Below are positions 26,198 to 35,424 of a DNA stretch of 64,000 bases, one piece after another. Source of the DNA: Bacteroidota bacterium (GTDB lineage: Bacteria > Bacteroidota > Bacteroidia > Cytophagales > Cytophagaceae); assembly GCA_023392125.1 (NCBI GenBank), contig JAEVZS010000026.1:62001-126000 (forward strand), in the 5' to 3' direction. Numbering within the stretch: the first letter of the stretch is position 1; every line of letters starts with the position of its first letter. A program made the position numbers and the translations under genes. A model generated the notes under the pieces. It saw nothing but the letters and a program-made list of their open reading frames with translations. It had not been told where the DNA came from and made no database searches.

Positions 26198-27724
26198 TTA
26201 GTGCTTGAAGTGCCTGAAGCCGGTAAAGACCATTGACATTCCATGCGCATTGCAATAGTCGATGGATTCCTGATCCTTCACTGAGCCGCCCGGCTGAATT
26301 ACACTTCGTATACCTGCCTGATACGCAATTTCTACACAATCAGGGAAAGGGAAGAAAGCATCCGAAGCCATCACTGCTCCGTCTGACAGATCAAAACCAA
26401 AGCTTTTTGCCTTTTCAATAGCCTGTCTCAACGCATCCACTCTGCTTGTCTGCCCCACTCCGCTGGAAATCATTCTATCCTCTTTGGCAAACACGATCGT
26501 ATTGGATTTTGTATGCTTGCAAACGATCGCAGCAAAAAGCAACGCTTTCTTTTCTTCAATACCCGGCTCCGTTTCAGTAACCGTTTTCAGATCAGCAAAA
26601 TCTTCTGTTTTGCTATCCTTATCCTGCTCTATGACACCGTTTAGAAGCGTTCTGAACTGCTTTTGAGGAAGCTGCACTTCTTTTCTTTTTAAAAGTATCC
26701 TGTTCTTCTTGGACATTAAAAGCTCCAAGGCATCCTGCTTGTATGCAGGGGCAATCAGCACTTCAAAAAACAATTTATTCAGCTCTTCCGCAGTTTCAGG
26801 ATCAACTTCTCTGTTGGTAATTATAACACCACCAAAAGCAGAAACCGGATCTGACTCCAGCGCTCTCAGATAGGCATCCTTAGGCTTATCAGCTATCGCA
26901 ACACCACAGGCATTGTTATGTTTCAATATTGCATAGGCAGGTTCTCTGAACTCATCGATCAGAGCAACTGCTGCATCAATATCAATAAGGTTATTATACG
27001 AAAGTTCTTTACCATTTAGTTTCAAAAACATGGCATCAAGATCTCCGTAAAATGTACCTTTCTGATGTGGATTCTCCCCATAACGCAGTGCTTTCGAATG
27101 ACGTATGCTGGTTTTCAGGGAACTAATATTTTCTGTATTATTGAAGTAATTAAAAATAGCCGTATCATAATTGGATGACACGTCAAAGGCACAGGCTGCA
27201 AAATATCTTCTGTCAGCCAGATCTGTTGCCCCTTCTTTTTCTTTCAGCAACTCTTCCAGAGTTCCGTATTGCTCACGTCCCGATATGATAACAACATCCT
27301 GAAAGTTTTTTGCTGCTGCTCTGATAAGCGATATCCCGCCGATATCGATTTTCTCTATTATATCTGCCTCTCCCGCTCCTTTGGCAACCGTCTCTTCAAA
27401 AGGATATAAATCAACAATGACAAGATCAAGATCCGGAATCTCATATTGCTCTACCTGACTCTGGTCATCAGCAAGATCTCTTCTGTACAGTATACCACCA
27501 AAGATTTTGGGATGCAGTGTTTTTACTCTTCCGCCCAGAATCGATGGATAGGAAGTCAGATCCTCTACTGCTGTAACCGGGATATCTAACTCTTCGATAA
27601 ACTTCTGCGTTCCGCCGGTACTGTATATATGTACTCCATTGGCATGCAATAATTTAACCAGCGACTCCAGATTATCTTTGTAATAAACGGATATTAGTGC
27701 TGACTTAATCTTCTTCCTGTTCAT
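26198..27724 (-). CDS. purH: Bifunctional AICAR transformylase / IMP cyclohydrolase
   Basis: A 508-residue PurH catalysing the last two steps of purine synthesis to IMP. The N-terminal MGS-like cyclohydrolase domain is seen at about 1-185, with YSTGGTQKFIEEL and PSILGGRVKTLHPKIFGG. The transformylase domain follows, with LRYGENPHQKG near 214-224 and KHNNACGVA near 273-281. It lies one base after the purN stop. GuaB, which uses the IMP product, is elsewhere in the window. Confidence 0.97.
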   Translation of the reverse strand: MNRKKIKSALISVYYKDNLESLVKLLHANGVHIYSTGGTQKFIEELDIPVTAVEDLTSYPSILGGRVKTLHPKIFGGILYRRDLADDQSQVEQYEIPDLDLVIVDLYPFEETVAKGAGEADIIEKIDIGGISLIRAAAKNFQDVVIISGREQYGTLEELLKEKEGATDLADRRYFAACAFDVSSNYDTAIFNYFNNTENISSLKTSIRHSKALRYGENPHQKGTFYGDLDAMFLKLNGKELSYNNLIDIDAAVALIDEFREPAYAILKHNNACGVAIADKPKDAYLRALESDPVSAFGGVIITNREVDPETAEELNKLFFEVLIAPAYKQDALELLMSKKNRILLKRKEVQLPQKQFRTLLNGVIEQDKDSKTEDFADLKTVTETEPGIEEKKALLFAAIVCKHTKSNTIVFAKEDRMISSGVGQTSRVDALRQAIEKAKSFGFDLSDGAVMASDAFFPFPDCVEIAYQAGIRSVIQPGGSVKDQESIDYCNAHGMSMVFTGFRHFKH

Positions 27725-27725
27725 T

Positions 27726-28319
27726 TTATCTCTTTACTTTACTTTCTGTTATTACCTTGTCAATAATTACCGGAAAATGCTCATGTTCCAGCCTGTGAAT
27801 TTTTTCAGCAAGACTTTCCGGAGTATCACCGGGCTCTACCAGACACTTTGCCTGATAAATCATTTCACCTTCATCATATTGTTCGTTTATATAATGAATC
27901 GAAATACCTGATTCTTTTTCTTTTGCAGTAATCACTGCCTGATGCACCTTGCTTCCGTACATTCCTTTTCCTCCATAGGCAGGCAGCAGCGCCGGGTGAA
28001 TATTTATAATCCGGTCAGGATAGTTTTTCAACAGGTTTTGCGGGATTAGCCAGAGAAAGCCGGCGAGAACAATCCAGTCAACCGAATTTTCTTTAAGATA
28101 CTCCAAAACTCTGTCAGAAGAAAAAAAATCTTCCCTGCTAAACACAAAGGTTGGGATGCCCAACCTCTTTGCCCTTTCCAGCGCATAGGCATCAGGACGA
28201 TTGGCAAGAAGCACTTTGACCTTAATATCCTGCCTTTGTTCAAAATATTCAATAATTCTCTGTGCATTTGATCCGGAACCAGATGCAAAAATTGCTATAT
28301 TAGCCTGGTGATCACCCAT
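27726..28319 (-). CDS. purN: Phosphoribosylglycinamide formyltransferase
   Basis: A 197-residue folate-dependent GAR transformylase, the third step of purine synthesis. It shows ASGSGSNAQRI near 12-22, the catalytic Asn/His in INIHPALLPAYGGKG near 100-114, and the Asp of EQYDEGEMIYQ near 147-157. It is immediately upstream of purH, so the two transformylases are co-expressed. Confidence 0.96.
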   Translation of the reverse strand: MGDHQANIAIFASGSGSNAQRIIEYFEQRQDIKVKVLLANRPDAYALERAKRLGIPTFVFSREDFFSSDRVLEYLKENSVDWIVLAGFLWLIPQNLLKNYPDRIINIHPALLPAYGGKGMYGSKVHQAVITAKEKESGISIHYINEQYDEGEMIYQAKCLVEPGDTPESLAEKIHRLEHEHFPVIIDKVITESKVKR

Positions 28320-28373
28320 GTATTAATTGCTATGAAGAGGGAACCAATTTTTAAGCCGCAAATATAACCAAGA

Positions 28374-29252
28374 TTAGGTAAAAATCATGCTTGCGACCCC
28401 ACAGATCATGATTAACTTCGCCAGGAGACTTAAAAATTTAAAGTCTTTGCGGGTATCAGCCCGAACAAGCATTACAGTGAATAAAATAAGCGGACAGACA
28501 ACAAATATGCCATATATAGCCAGTAGCAAAGGATTATACCTGCTTCCTGTAAAAATCATGGCTCCCAGCAACAGTAACTCTACCAGATAAACCACTTTCT
28601 TGGTCGACCGTATGCCATATCTGATCGGAAGAGTATCACAGCCGAAATTCCGGTCTCCTTTTACGTCCTCAATATCCTTGATTATTTCGCGTATCAGTGA
28701 AAGCAAAAAAGCAAGCGAAGAATAAGCCAGTATAAGATGGCTATAGGGTACCCTGTATATATACCCAACCATAAAAACCGTCAGACCGGTTAAAAAAGCA
28801 ACAATCAGATTTCCGGTCAGAGGAAGACGCTTTAAAAAATTGGAATACCACCAGAGTAAAATAATAGCGCCAAAGTGAATGGCTGCCACTTCCAAGCCCA
28901 GCATAAATGATATGCCGAGCCCGGCCATATTGAGTATCAGGTGAACAAACATTGCATGTCTTCTGGGCAATGTCCGCCCGACAATCAGCCTGTGCGGTTT
29001 ATTGATGATATCAATTTTTACATCGTAATAATCATTGATAACATATCCGGCTGCCGCAATCAGAACAGTACTTACTATCAGCAGATGCAGCCTGGGATCA
29101 AGATAATAACTCAGCCATTCCTCCTTTGGACCGATCAGAAATACGGCTACACAAAACTGTGTCACAGCCATAATAAACAGATTGGGCAATCGGACCAGAC
29201 GGGACGCAGCCTGTGGATATAAAACGAGATACCTTACTGCCTGTGACTGCAT
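28374..29252 (-). CDS. UbiA-family prenyltransferase
   Basis: A 292-residue integral membrane prenyltransferase with about eight or nine membrane segments. Two Asp-rich Mg-diphosphate motifs are visible: NDYYDVKID near 73-81 and DIEDVKGD near 193-200. Bacteroidetes members in this context are usually annotated as geranylgeranylglycerol-phosphate geranylgeranyltransferase-like. Quinone or heme prenyl transfer cannot be excluded. It lies between the KdsC-like phosphatase (17 bases upstream) and purN, on the same strand. Confidence 0.88.
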   Translation of the reverse strand: MQSQAVRYLVLYPQAASRLVRLPNLFIMAVTQFCVAVFLIGPKEEWLSYYLDPRLHLLIVSTVLIAAAGYVINDYYDVKIDIINKPHRLIVGRTLPRRHAMFVHLILNMAGLGISFMLGLEVAAIHFGAIILLWWYSNFLKRLPLTGNLIVAFLTGLTVFMVGYIYRVPYSHLILAYSSLAFLLSLIREIIKDIEDVKGDRNFGCDTLPIRYGIRSTKKVVYLVELLLLGAMIFTGSRYNPLLLAIYGIFVVCPLILFTVMLVRADTRKDFKFLSLLAKLIMICGVASMIFT

Positions 29253-29269
29253 TGAAAGGAGCTATTTTA

Positions 29270-29770
29270 TTACCAGTTTTCGATAAGCCATTTCCCCTGA
29301 GCCTTCATTGTTTTTTCTATCACATCACGTACAGCGCCTCTTCCGCCTGCAAAAGGACTTATATACTGACATACAGACTTTATGTCTTCTGCCGCATCAT
29401 TGGGACAGGCAGATATACCCGCCAGCCGGAGCATTTTCAGATCAGGAATATCATCTCCCATATACAGTATCTGGGATGTGTCCAGCTGCTTGTCTTTCTT
29501 GTATTCATTAAACACCGAGATTTTATCCTTCGCTCCCATGAATATGTCCCGTACACCAAGAAACTCAAGGCGTTTTTTTACCCCTTCCTCAAATCCTCCG
29601 GTTATAATAATTACATGATAACCATTCTGAACCGCCTTTTCGACCGCGTATCCGTCCTTGATGTAAAAATTTCTGGCATGTTCTCCAGTCTTATAGGCAA
29701 TGATACTCCCATCGGTAAGTACGCCGTCCACATCAAAAATAAACGTATTTATTTTACTAAAATCCACCAT
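29270..29770 (-). CDS. kdsC: KdsC-like HAD phosphatase (KDO 8-phosphate phosphatase)
   Basis: A 166-residue C0-type HAD hydrolase with no cap domain. Motif I is FDVDGVLTDG (13-22) with the nucleophile Asp and acid Asp, motif II is the Thr in IIITGG near 54-59, motif III the Lys in GAKDK, and motif IV YMGDDIPD near 103-110. Length and the C-terminal GGRGAVRDVIE match KdsC, which releases phosphate from KDO-8-P for lipid A core synthesis. The other Kds genes are not nearby, so the substrate is assigned by family. Confidence 0.85.
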   Translation of the reverse strand: MVDFSKINTFIFDVDGVLTDGSIIAYKTGEHARNFYIKDGYAVEKAVQNGYHVIIITGGFEEGVKKRLEFLGVRDIFMGAKDKISVFNEYKKDKQLDTSQILYMGDDIPDLKMLRLAGISACPNDAAEDIKSVCQYISPFAGGRGAVRDVIEKTMKAQGKWLIENW

Positions 29771-29829
29771 AAGAATCTTCTAGAGAAATAAGTAACCGAC
29801 AATCGTATTAAATTAAGCAATAATATTTA

Positions 29830-30624
29830 TTAAAAGAAAGCAGAGGTATTCCCATAGGAAGACAAAATACTTTCTGTCATCGTCCTGTATATTTTTTCTG
29901 CATGCTTATTATCAGACAGCAGGTCAAGATGAGCAGCGATTGTTCCCATATCATTTCGGACAGCAGGTCCGGTCTGCGACAATAATGCACCGGACGCAAA
30001 TGCCTTGTTTATTGTCTCTTTTATCAGACTTTCCAACATAGAGAATGAAGTGCCCTCCTGCTCAAGTATACTTTCGGTAATGGACAGCAGATGATTGATA
30101 AAATTATTGGCAAAAACTGCTGCCAGGTGAATTTTCTTTCGTTGCTCAGAAGTCAGTACACTCATCCTCCCGGACAACCTTTGTGCTGCTATTGCTATTT
30201 GCCTGCCGGCGTAGTCGTCATTGGCCTCTGTCAGCATAGGTATCGCGGAAAAATCTACCGACCTGCTTCTGGAAAATGTCTGCAACGGATAAAGCACACC
30301 AAAATGCTTAAATCCGTTAAGCAGATCTATCGTTGCACTGCCACTGGTATGAACCACTACTGCCTCATCCGGGATCAGCAACTGCCCGGTAACTGCCGGA
30401 ATGGCATCATCGGGAACGCAAAGCACAAAAAAAGTGGAATGACTCTGACTGAAATCAAGATCATCTACAGCCTTACAGTCCGGGATTCGTCCCGATGACT
30501 GTATAGCTGTTTCTATATTTCTCGAATATACTTCATTAACCTGAAAACCGGCATCATAAAATGCCTTTGCCATATGCCAGCCTACATTGCCCGCTCCGAT
30601 TATGGTAATTGCAGGTAATTGCAT
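29830..30624 (-). CDS. Rossmann-fold oxidoreductase with DUF2520 domain
   Basis: A 264-residue protein with an NADP-binding N-terminus (IIGAGNVGWHMAKAF near 8-22), a middle region containing VLCVPDDAIPAV, and VVHTSGSATID near 90-100, then a helical DUF2520 C-terminus with HLAAVFANNFINHLL near 166-180. This resembles ProC or beta-hydroxyacid dehydrogenases, but no substrate is known for the family. It is 8 bases downstream of ccsA, in what looks like the cytochrome c biogenesis operon, and is followed by a 59-base gap before kdsC. Confidence 0.87.
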   Translation of the reverse strand: MQLPAITIIGAGNVGWHMAKAFYDAGFQVNEVYSRNIETAIQSSGRIPDCKAVDDLDFSQSHSTFFVLCVPDDAIPAVTGQLLIPDEAVVVHTSGSATIDLLNGFKHFGVLYPLQTFSRSRSVDFSAIPMLTEANDDYAGRQIAIAAQRLSGRMSVLTSEQRKKIHLAAVFANNFINHLLSITESILEQEGTSFSMLESLIKETINKAFASGALLSQTGPAVRNDMGTIAAHLDLLSDNKHAEKIYRTMTESILSSYGNTSAFF

Positions 30625-30632
30625 TTACGTAT

Positions 30633-33311
30633 CTATATAACCGGCTGGTATGAATGTTTTGAAGCTTTATCAGCACTACCGGAGTTCTGACCTTCATTAT
30701 CTTTCATCTTTCTGAAATCACCGGCTCTTCGCACAATCGCAATAGTCATTCCGATCATCAATACGATGGTTCCGATCCATAAAATGTTAATCAACGGCTT
30801 TTCTACCACCTTAAGAATAATGAAATCCTTTTGGGTTGTACTTTGTGTGAATGTAAAAACTCCTGATTCCGGGTCAATACCAACAAATTCAATTTTCAGT
30901 CCAAGCTCCGGTAAGACCTCCGGAATATGTCCAATCATAATGTCTTCTTCCCCAAAAAGATTTTTAGTCACCTTTATGACATATTTCGGATACATTTCAT
31001 AATGATCTTCTTTTCCCATCAGTGTAAAATGCGCTTTTACAGCTCCGTCACCAGGTCCCAGATTCAATCCGGGAATATCTGTTTCCTTCACAACACTATT
31101 GAAGATTACTATGTAGTCATTAATAAAGAGGGTATCACCGATTTTTGCTCTGAATGTCTCCGGTTCCGACCATTCTCTCTTTTCTTCATCCAGAAAAGAG
31201 GTGATATGCGTATAAAAGTCTCTGCCTGCAAATCGTCTGATATCGGGTGAAACTACTTTGCCCATAGACTCGTTGGCCTGAATACGCGGATAAAGAGAAA
31301 AAGCTTCTGAACTATCTTTCTTTACATACTCTACTTCAAAATAGGTATTCTCAGGATGGAGCATTACCGTATCTCCTTTTTCGAAATACGTTTTAGTACG
31401 ATGTTTTAAATCATTTATGACAATCGCTTCTCTTGAGTCAGGAAATACGAATAGATCTTTTGCATTGACATATCCGGGAAATCCGGCTACCTCAAACCGG
31501 CTGCCTTTGTAGGTAAGAATATAATCCTGCATCTGAGCCGGCTCCTCACGCCACAACAGGATATTCTCGGTATTAAATGCTTCATCCGCATCTTTAGAGA
31601 ATAGCAGTCCCGAATGATTTAATGAAATCACTTTGGAATATCCGGATGAAAACAATACTCCGATCAGCATCAGCGCCATACCTATGTGAGTAACAGCCCC
31701 TCCGGAAAGTCTGATATTTTTGCTGAAAAACAGGTTGACCAGTATTCTTCCGTTGGCAACCAGACTGAAAATCGCAAAGCTCCACAGGAGAATAAATTTG
31801 ATTTTCTTGGATATATAATCCTTATCCTGGATAATGGCAGCGTCAAACGCTTTTAAATCTACGAATAGTATCACCAGGGTAGATAAAAGAATGCTTATAA
31901 TAACCGGAGTATAAAGCGAGGATAGAAACTTTTTCCGGTCCATCTTTTTCCACCAGAAAAACTGTCCTATACCGGAGAGAACAGCAATAAGCATCGCAAA
32001 CCATATCTGCCAGTTTGTATAAAACACAACCTGATCGGCCGGAGGCGCCATATTGGAAACGATACCGAGATCTTTCAGAATTGAGTTAAAGAACGGGATG
32101 GAAGTTGGCAGGATAACCTGAAATGCCGCAAGACATAATATGGTAACCCCTATAAAAATCCAGAACTCTCTTGAATAAGTTGATAATTCCTTTTGTGTTG
32201 ACGGAATATGCTTCCATGAACGAATGATCAGAAACAACGAAATCGCGGTAAATGCGCCCAGGTATAAAAACAACTGATTCTTTAATCCCAGATCTGTAAA
32301 GGAATGGACGGAAGCCTCGCCCAATACACCGCTTCTGGTAAGATAGGTGGAGTAAAGAATAAGCAGAAATGAGACAATAACAAGGATCACCGATGTCTTC
32401 AGCGCCGAATTACTATTCTTATAGCTGATCATCGTATGTATGCCGGCTATAAGGATAAGCCAGGGTACATAAACTGCATTTTCAACAGGATCCCAGTTCC
32501 AGTAGCCACCGAAGTTGAGCGTTTCATACGCCCAGTACGCCCCCATAAGAATGCCGGCTCCCAAAACAAGCGCTGCAAACAGAGACCAGGGCAGAGCAGG
32601 CTTTACCCAATCCTTGTATTTGCCCAGCCACAGCCCGGCTATACAGTAGGCAAAAGGAACAAGAGTAGCCGCAAAACCAAGGAATAATGTAGGCGGATGA
32701 ATAACCATCCAGTAATTCTGTAAAAGCAGGTTCAGTCCGCTGCCGTCTTCCGGTATAAAATCGGGATTGCTTTTGTAAACCGGTATATCTCCCATATATT
32801 CTTTGAGCAGAATAAAAGGAGAGCTTCCAATCTTAATATCCGCAAAAGGAATCACGGCACCGAGGATCATGGAAGCTAGAAATGCCTGCACAAGACAGAA
32901 GACCACCATTACCGGAGCCTCCCAGACATTGTTTACTTTAATAAGGATTGCACCAAGCAGAACATGCCAGAAGATCCACAGCAGGAAGCTTCCTTCCTGA
33001 CCTTCCCAGAAGCAGGATATCATATAATACCAGGGCAGATCATTGGATGAATGGCTCCAGGCATAATGGTATTCATAGTAGTGATTATATATGATCGTGT
33101 AAAGGCATACAACGATTCCGATTACAGCAAATCCGTGAATACCAAAGGCTATACGCGAAAAAACCTTCCAGCTTTTGATTTCATCTGCTTCGGAAGGTTT
33201 CTCTTGCTCCAGTCTGGTTGCACGTATATAGCCTATTGTTGCAATTATAGCAGTGATAAAAGACAGAATAACGAATATATGCCCCCAGTTTCCTATTCCT
33301 TCATGTACCAT
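30633..33311 (-). CDS. ccsA: Cytochrome c biogenesis protein CcsA (CcmF-like heme lyase)
   Basis: An 892-residue membrane protein with about 14 membrane segments and a long periplasmic region near 560-835. The heme-binding WWD-type motif reads GGYWNWDPVENAVYVPWL near 269-286, and SCFWEGQEGSFLLWIFWH near 95-112 is the CcmF-type conserved N-terminal stretch. CcmF joins heme from CcmE to apocytochrome CXXCH. The size and C-terminal periplasmic part agree with a CcmF. It begins 5 bases downstream of ccmE. No CcmA, CcmG or CcmH gene is in the window. Confidence 0.92.
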   Translation of the reverse strand: MVHEGIGNWGHIFVILSFITAIIATIGYIRATRLEQEKPSEADEIKSWKVFSRIAFGIHGFAVIGIVVCLYTIIYNHYYEYHYAWSHSSNDLPWYYMISCFWEGQEGSFLLWIFWHVLLGAILIKVNNVWEAPVMVVFCLVQAFLASMILGAVIPFADIKIGSSPFILLKEYMGDIPVYKSNPDFIPEDGSGLNLLLQNYWMVIHPPTLFLGFAATLVPFAYCIAGLWLGKYKDWVKPALPWSLFAALVLGAGILMGAYWAYETLNFGGYWNWDPVENAVYVPWLILIAGIHTMISYKNSNSALKTSVILVIVSFLLILYSTYLTRSGVLGEASVHSFTDLGLKNQLFLYLGAFTAISLFLIIRSWKHIPSTQKELSTYSREFWIFIGVTILCLAAFQVILPTSIPFFNSILKDLGIVSNMAPPADQVVFYTNWQIWFAMLIAVLSGIGQFFWWKKMDRKKFLSSLYTPVIISILLSTLVILFVDLKAFDAAIIQDKDYISKKIKFILLWSFAIFSLVANGRILVNLFFSKNIRLSGGAVTHIGMALMLIGVLFSSGYSKVISLNHSGLLFSKDADEAFNTENILLWREEPAQMQDYILTYKGSRFEVAGFPGYVNAKDLFVFPDSREAIVINDLKHRTKTYFEKGDTVMLHPENTYFEVEYVKKDSSEAFSLYPRIQANESMGKVVSPDIRRFAGRDFYTHITSFLDEEKREWSEPETFRAKIGDTLFINDYIVIFNSVVKETDIPGLNLGPGDGAVKAHFTLMGKEDHYEMYPKYVIKVTKNLFGEEDIMIGHIPEVLPELGLKIEFVGIDPESGVFTFTQSTTQKDFIILKVVEKPLINILWIGTIVLMIGMTIAIVRRAGDFRKMKDNEGQNSGSADKASKHSYQPVI

Positions 33312-33316
33312 TACAA

Positions 33317-33721
33317 CTAGATTTTATTTTCCTGATATTTGGACGGGCATTTCAAAAGAATCTCATCTGCCACAAATGTTTTGTTACGTACGGAGCCAAT
33401 AACTACTACCTGCTCGGACTTTTCAAAATCCTGTGGCTTGGGATTGAAGTGAACTACTTCCCTTTCTTCATTATTGTTGTCTACCAGTATAAAAACAAAG
33501 TAGTTAGGATCCATGACCGGATTATACATCATGCCAACAATCTCACCGTCCTCGTTCTTCTTTAATTTGCCCACCACGTGAATCTTATTTTTATTACCTT
33601 TTTCCGCCATGGCATAGGCCTCCCTGAAGCTTACATACTGACTCGCGCTCCCGGCAGTGGATACTATAACTCCGATGGAAATGGCAATGGCAACAATTGC
33701 AATTATGTATGAGAGTTTCAT
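33317..33721 (-). CDS. ccmE: Heme chaperone CcmE, cysteine (CxxxY) type
   Basis: A 134-residue CcmE with one N-terminal membrane anchor (about 4-22) and an OB-fold periplasmic domain. CcmE takes heme from CcmC and hands it to the CcmF-type lyase. In most CcmE proteins heme is bound through the His of an HxxxY motif. Here the matching position is Cys125 in LLKCPSKYQ, with Tyr129, that is a CxxxY variant like those described in Desulfovibrio and archaea. It lies between ccsA and the CcmD-like gene. Confidence 0.93.
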   Translation of the reverse strand: MKLSYIIAIVAIAISIGVIVSTAGSASQYVSFREAYAMAEKGNKNKIHVVGKLKKNEDGEIVGMMYNPVMDPNYFVFILVDNNNEEREVVHFNPKPQDFEKSEQVVVIGSVRNKTFVADEILLKCPSKYQENKI

Positions 33722-33728
33722 AATATGA

Positions 33729-33956
33729 TTACAGGTTTCCTTTTTCTTTTTCGATCATTGATATTTTGCGGTCCAGGCTGATGAGATATAAAATAAGCCC
33801 TATGAAAACAACGAGCACAACAGCCACTACCACATATATTTTACCTTCGGCGCGCATCTGATCGGCCATTTCAACATCCGAATGATCCACAATCTGGGCA
33901 AAGACATTCATTGCAGAGAAAACGGAGAGTAAGACAATTAGTATAAATCTTTTCAT
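33729..33956 (-). CDS. CcmD-like small membrane protein
   Basis: A 75-residue protein with a signal-like N-terminus (1-20, ending VFA) and a second hydrophobic segment near 44-62, followed by a charged tail (DRKISMIEKEKGNL). The size, topology and position between ccmC and ccmE match CcmD, which helps release holo-CcmE from CcmABC. The sequence itself is too short for a firm family call. Confidence 0.8.
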   Translation of the reverse strand: MKRFILIVLLSVFSAMNVFAQIVDHSDVEMADQMRAEGKIYVVVAVVLVVFIGLILYLISLDRKISMIEKEKGNL

Positions 33957-33964
33957 TATGCTTT

Positions 33965-34630
33965 TTATTCAATGCCATATATTCGGTTTCTGACCAGCCG
34001 TATTCTCACTCTGAGTGAGCTGATCCATACTCCCAGCAATGTAAAACCCAGAATAGAAGGGTAAAACAACAAGCGCATTCTGGAATCCAGATCATATGCA
34101 TTAAAGCCCGGATTTCCTCCGTTACCCGGATGTAACGAATCGGTAAGCCTCGGAAGTATAAACAGCAAAGCTATCAGAGCCGGAAAACTGAAAATATTAT
34201 ATATCGCACTTATACGTGCCCTCTGCTGATCATCTGTAAATGATCCTCTGAGAACAAAATAAGCCAGATAAATAAGCAAGCCGATCGCCGAAGCATTCTG
34301 CTTGGGATCTCCGCTCCAGTATGAGCCCCAGGTATACTGTGCCCAAACCATTCCGGTCAGCAGCCCCAACACGCCAAAAACTATGCCGGTATTTGCATAT
34401 TCCGCTGCCTGGATGTCAGATTTTGCATTGCCCTTTGCCAGATAAATAACTGAAAAAATAACCGAGATCAGCAGGGAAATAATCATTCCGAACCACATCG
34501 GCACATGAAAGTACAGATTACGAATACTTTCATTAAGAATATTGAGCTTGGGGACATCAAACATAAAGCCGCCGATAATGACATATAATAAAATCAATAT
34601 GGCAAGCAATTTCCACCAGGTAAGTTTCAT
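33965..34630 (-). CDS. ccmC: Heme exporter protein CcmC
   Basis: A 221-residue protein with six membrane segments that passes heme to CcmE. I start it at the ATG at 34630 (MKLTWWKLL), because an upstream in-frame extension to 34735 would add an unrelated segment running into ccmB. The tryptophan-rich heme motif is present as WAQYTWGSYWSGDPKQNAS near 111-129, and IRNLYFHVPMWFGM near 36-49 carries a conserved His. It follows ccmB by 49 bases. Confidence 0.93.
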   Translation of the reverse strand: MKLTWWKLLAILILLYVIIGGFMFDVPKLNILNESIRNLYFHVPMWFGMIISLLISVIFSVIYLAKGNAKSDIQAAEYANTGIVFGVLGLLTGMVWAQYTWGSYWSGDPKQNASAIGLLIYLAYFVLRGSFTDDQQRARISAIYNIFSFPALIALLFILPRLTDSLHPGNGGNPGFNAYDLDSRMRLLFYPSILGFTLLGVWISSLRVRIRLVRNRIYGIE

Positions 34631-34679
34631 ATTGAGTATATCTGTTTGAGGGCTGTAGAATTCAACGAAAATTTGAATT

Positions 34680-35342
34680 TTAACTTCTCCAAAGGTAAGG
34701 AAATAAAACATAAGAAACGGCAGCAAGCATAACATTTACTGACATCAATGTTACAATCTCATCATAGCTGACGGAGCGTGCCAGTCCGTCAATCGAATTC
34801 TTTGATAAGCGGATAAGCATGAGCAGCATAGGCAAAATAACGGGAAAACTCAGGATCGCCATCAGAGAGGCTCCGGCTGCCGCTTTATAGGCAATTCCTG
34901 ATATAAGAGTAAGGGTGGATGAAAAGCCTGTCGCCCCCAGCAATATGGCCAGAAAAAAGAAAGTCATATCTTCTACAGGATTTCCCAGCACCATACTGTA
35001 AAACAGAAGAGCTGTGACCGAAAAGACAATCATCAGCAGACTATTGTAGACCATTTTTGCAAGAATAACCGCCTGAGGCGAGGCCAGTGTATAGTAATAA
35101 AAATGCCTGCCTTTCTGCTCATCCGCAAAACTTTTTGCCATCGCATTGATTGAAACAAAAAGCATAATAATCCAGAAAACCACATTCCATGTAATAGGTG
35201 AAAGTTCATTGGATCGTACTCCGAAACTCAGATAGCAGACAAAAATAGTGGAGCCTATGTACAAAAGTATACTATTAAATGCCAGACGCTGCCTCCATTC
35301 CAGCATCACTTCCTTCAAAAGCAGGTTCCAGAAGTTCTTCAT
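34680..35342 (-). CDS. ccmB: Heme exporter protein CcmB
   Basis: A 220-residue permease with about six membrane segments, forming the CcmABC complex. The ATG at 35342 (MKNFWNLLLKEV) is the better start than the upstream frame at 35381, as the N-terminal FWNLLLKEVMLEWR amphipathic helix is the family start. The stretch FADEQKGRHFYYYTLASPQ near 72-90 is the conserved cytoplasmic loop. It is the first gene of the cytochrome c block. The ATPase partner CcmA is not nearby. Confidence 0.9.
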   Translation of the reverse strand: MKNFWNLLLKEVMLEWRQRLAFNSILLYIGSTIFVCYLSFGVRSNELSPITWNVVFWIIMLFVSINAMAKSFADEQKGRHFYYYTLASPQAVILAKMVYNSLLMIVFSVTALLFYSMVLGNPVEDMTFFFLAILLGATGFSSTLTLISGIAYKAAAGASLMAILSFPVILPMLLMLIRLSKNSIDGLARSVSYDEIVTLMSVNVMLAAVSYVLFPYLWRS

Positions 35343-35424
35343 GAATCTAAAGTTATGTTGAAAATTGCTACATTCAATCATCTATTGTTAAAAAAATCTG
35401 CTAATTTTAGAACCTTTGAAAGCA

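Noticed and set aside
34631..34735. Longer ccmC start at 34735
   Set aside because: The extension overlaps the end of ccmB and adds an unrelated hydrophobic stretch; the family start is at ATG 34630.
35348..35355. TAACTTTA on the minus strand as ccmB -7 promoter
   Set aside because: It would place the transcript start at the ATG itself and the -33 box is weak.
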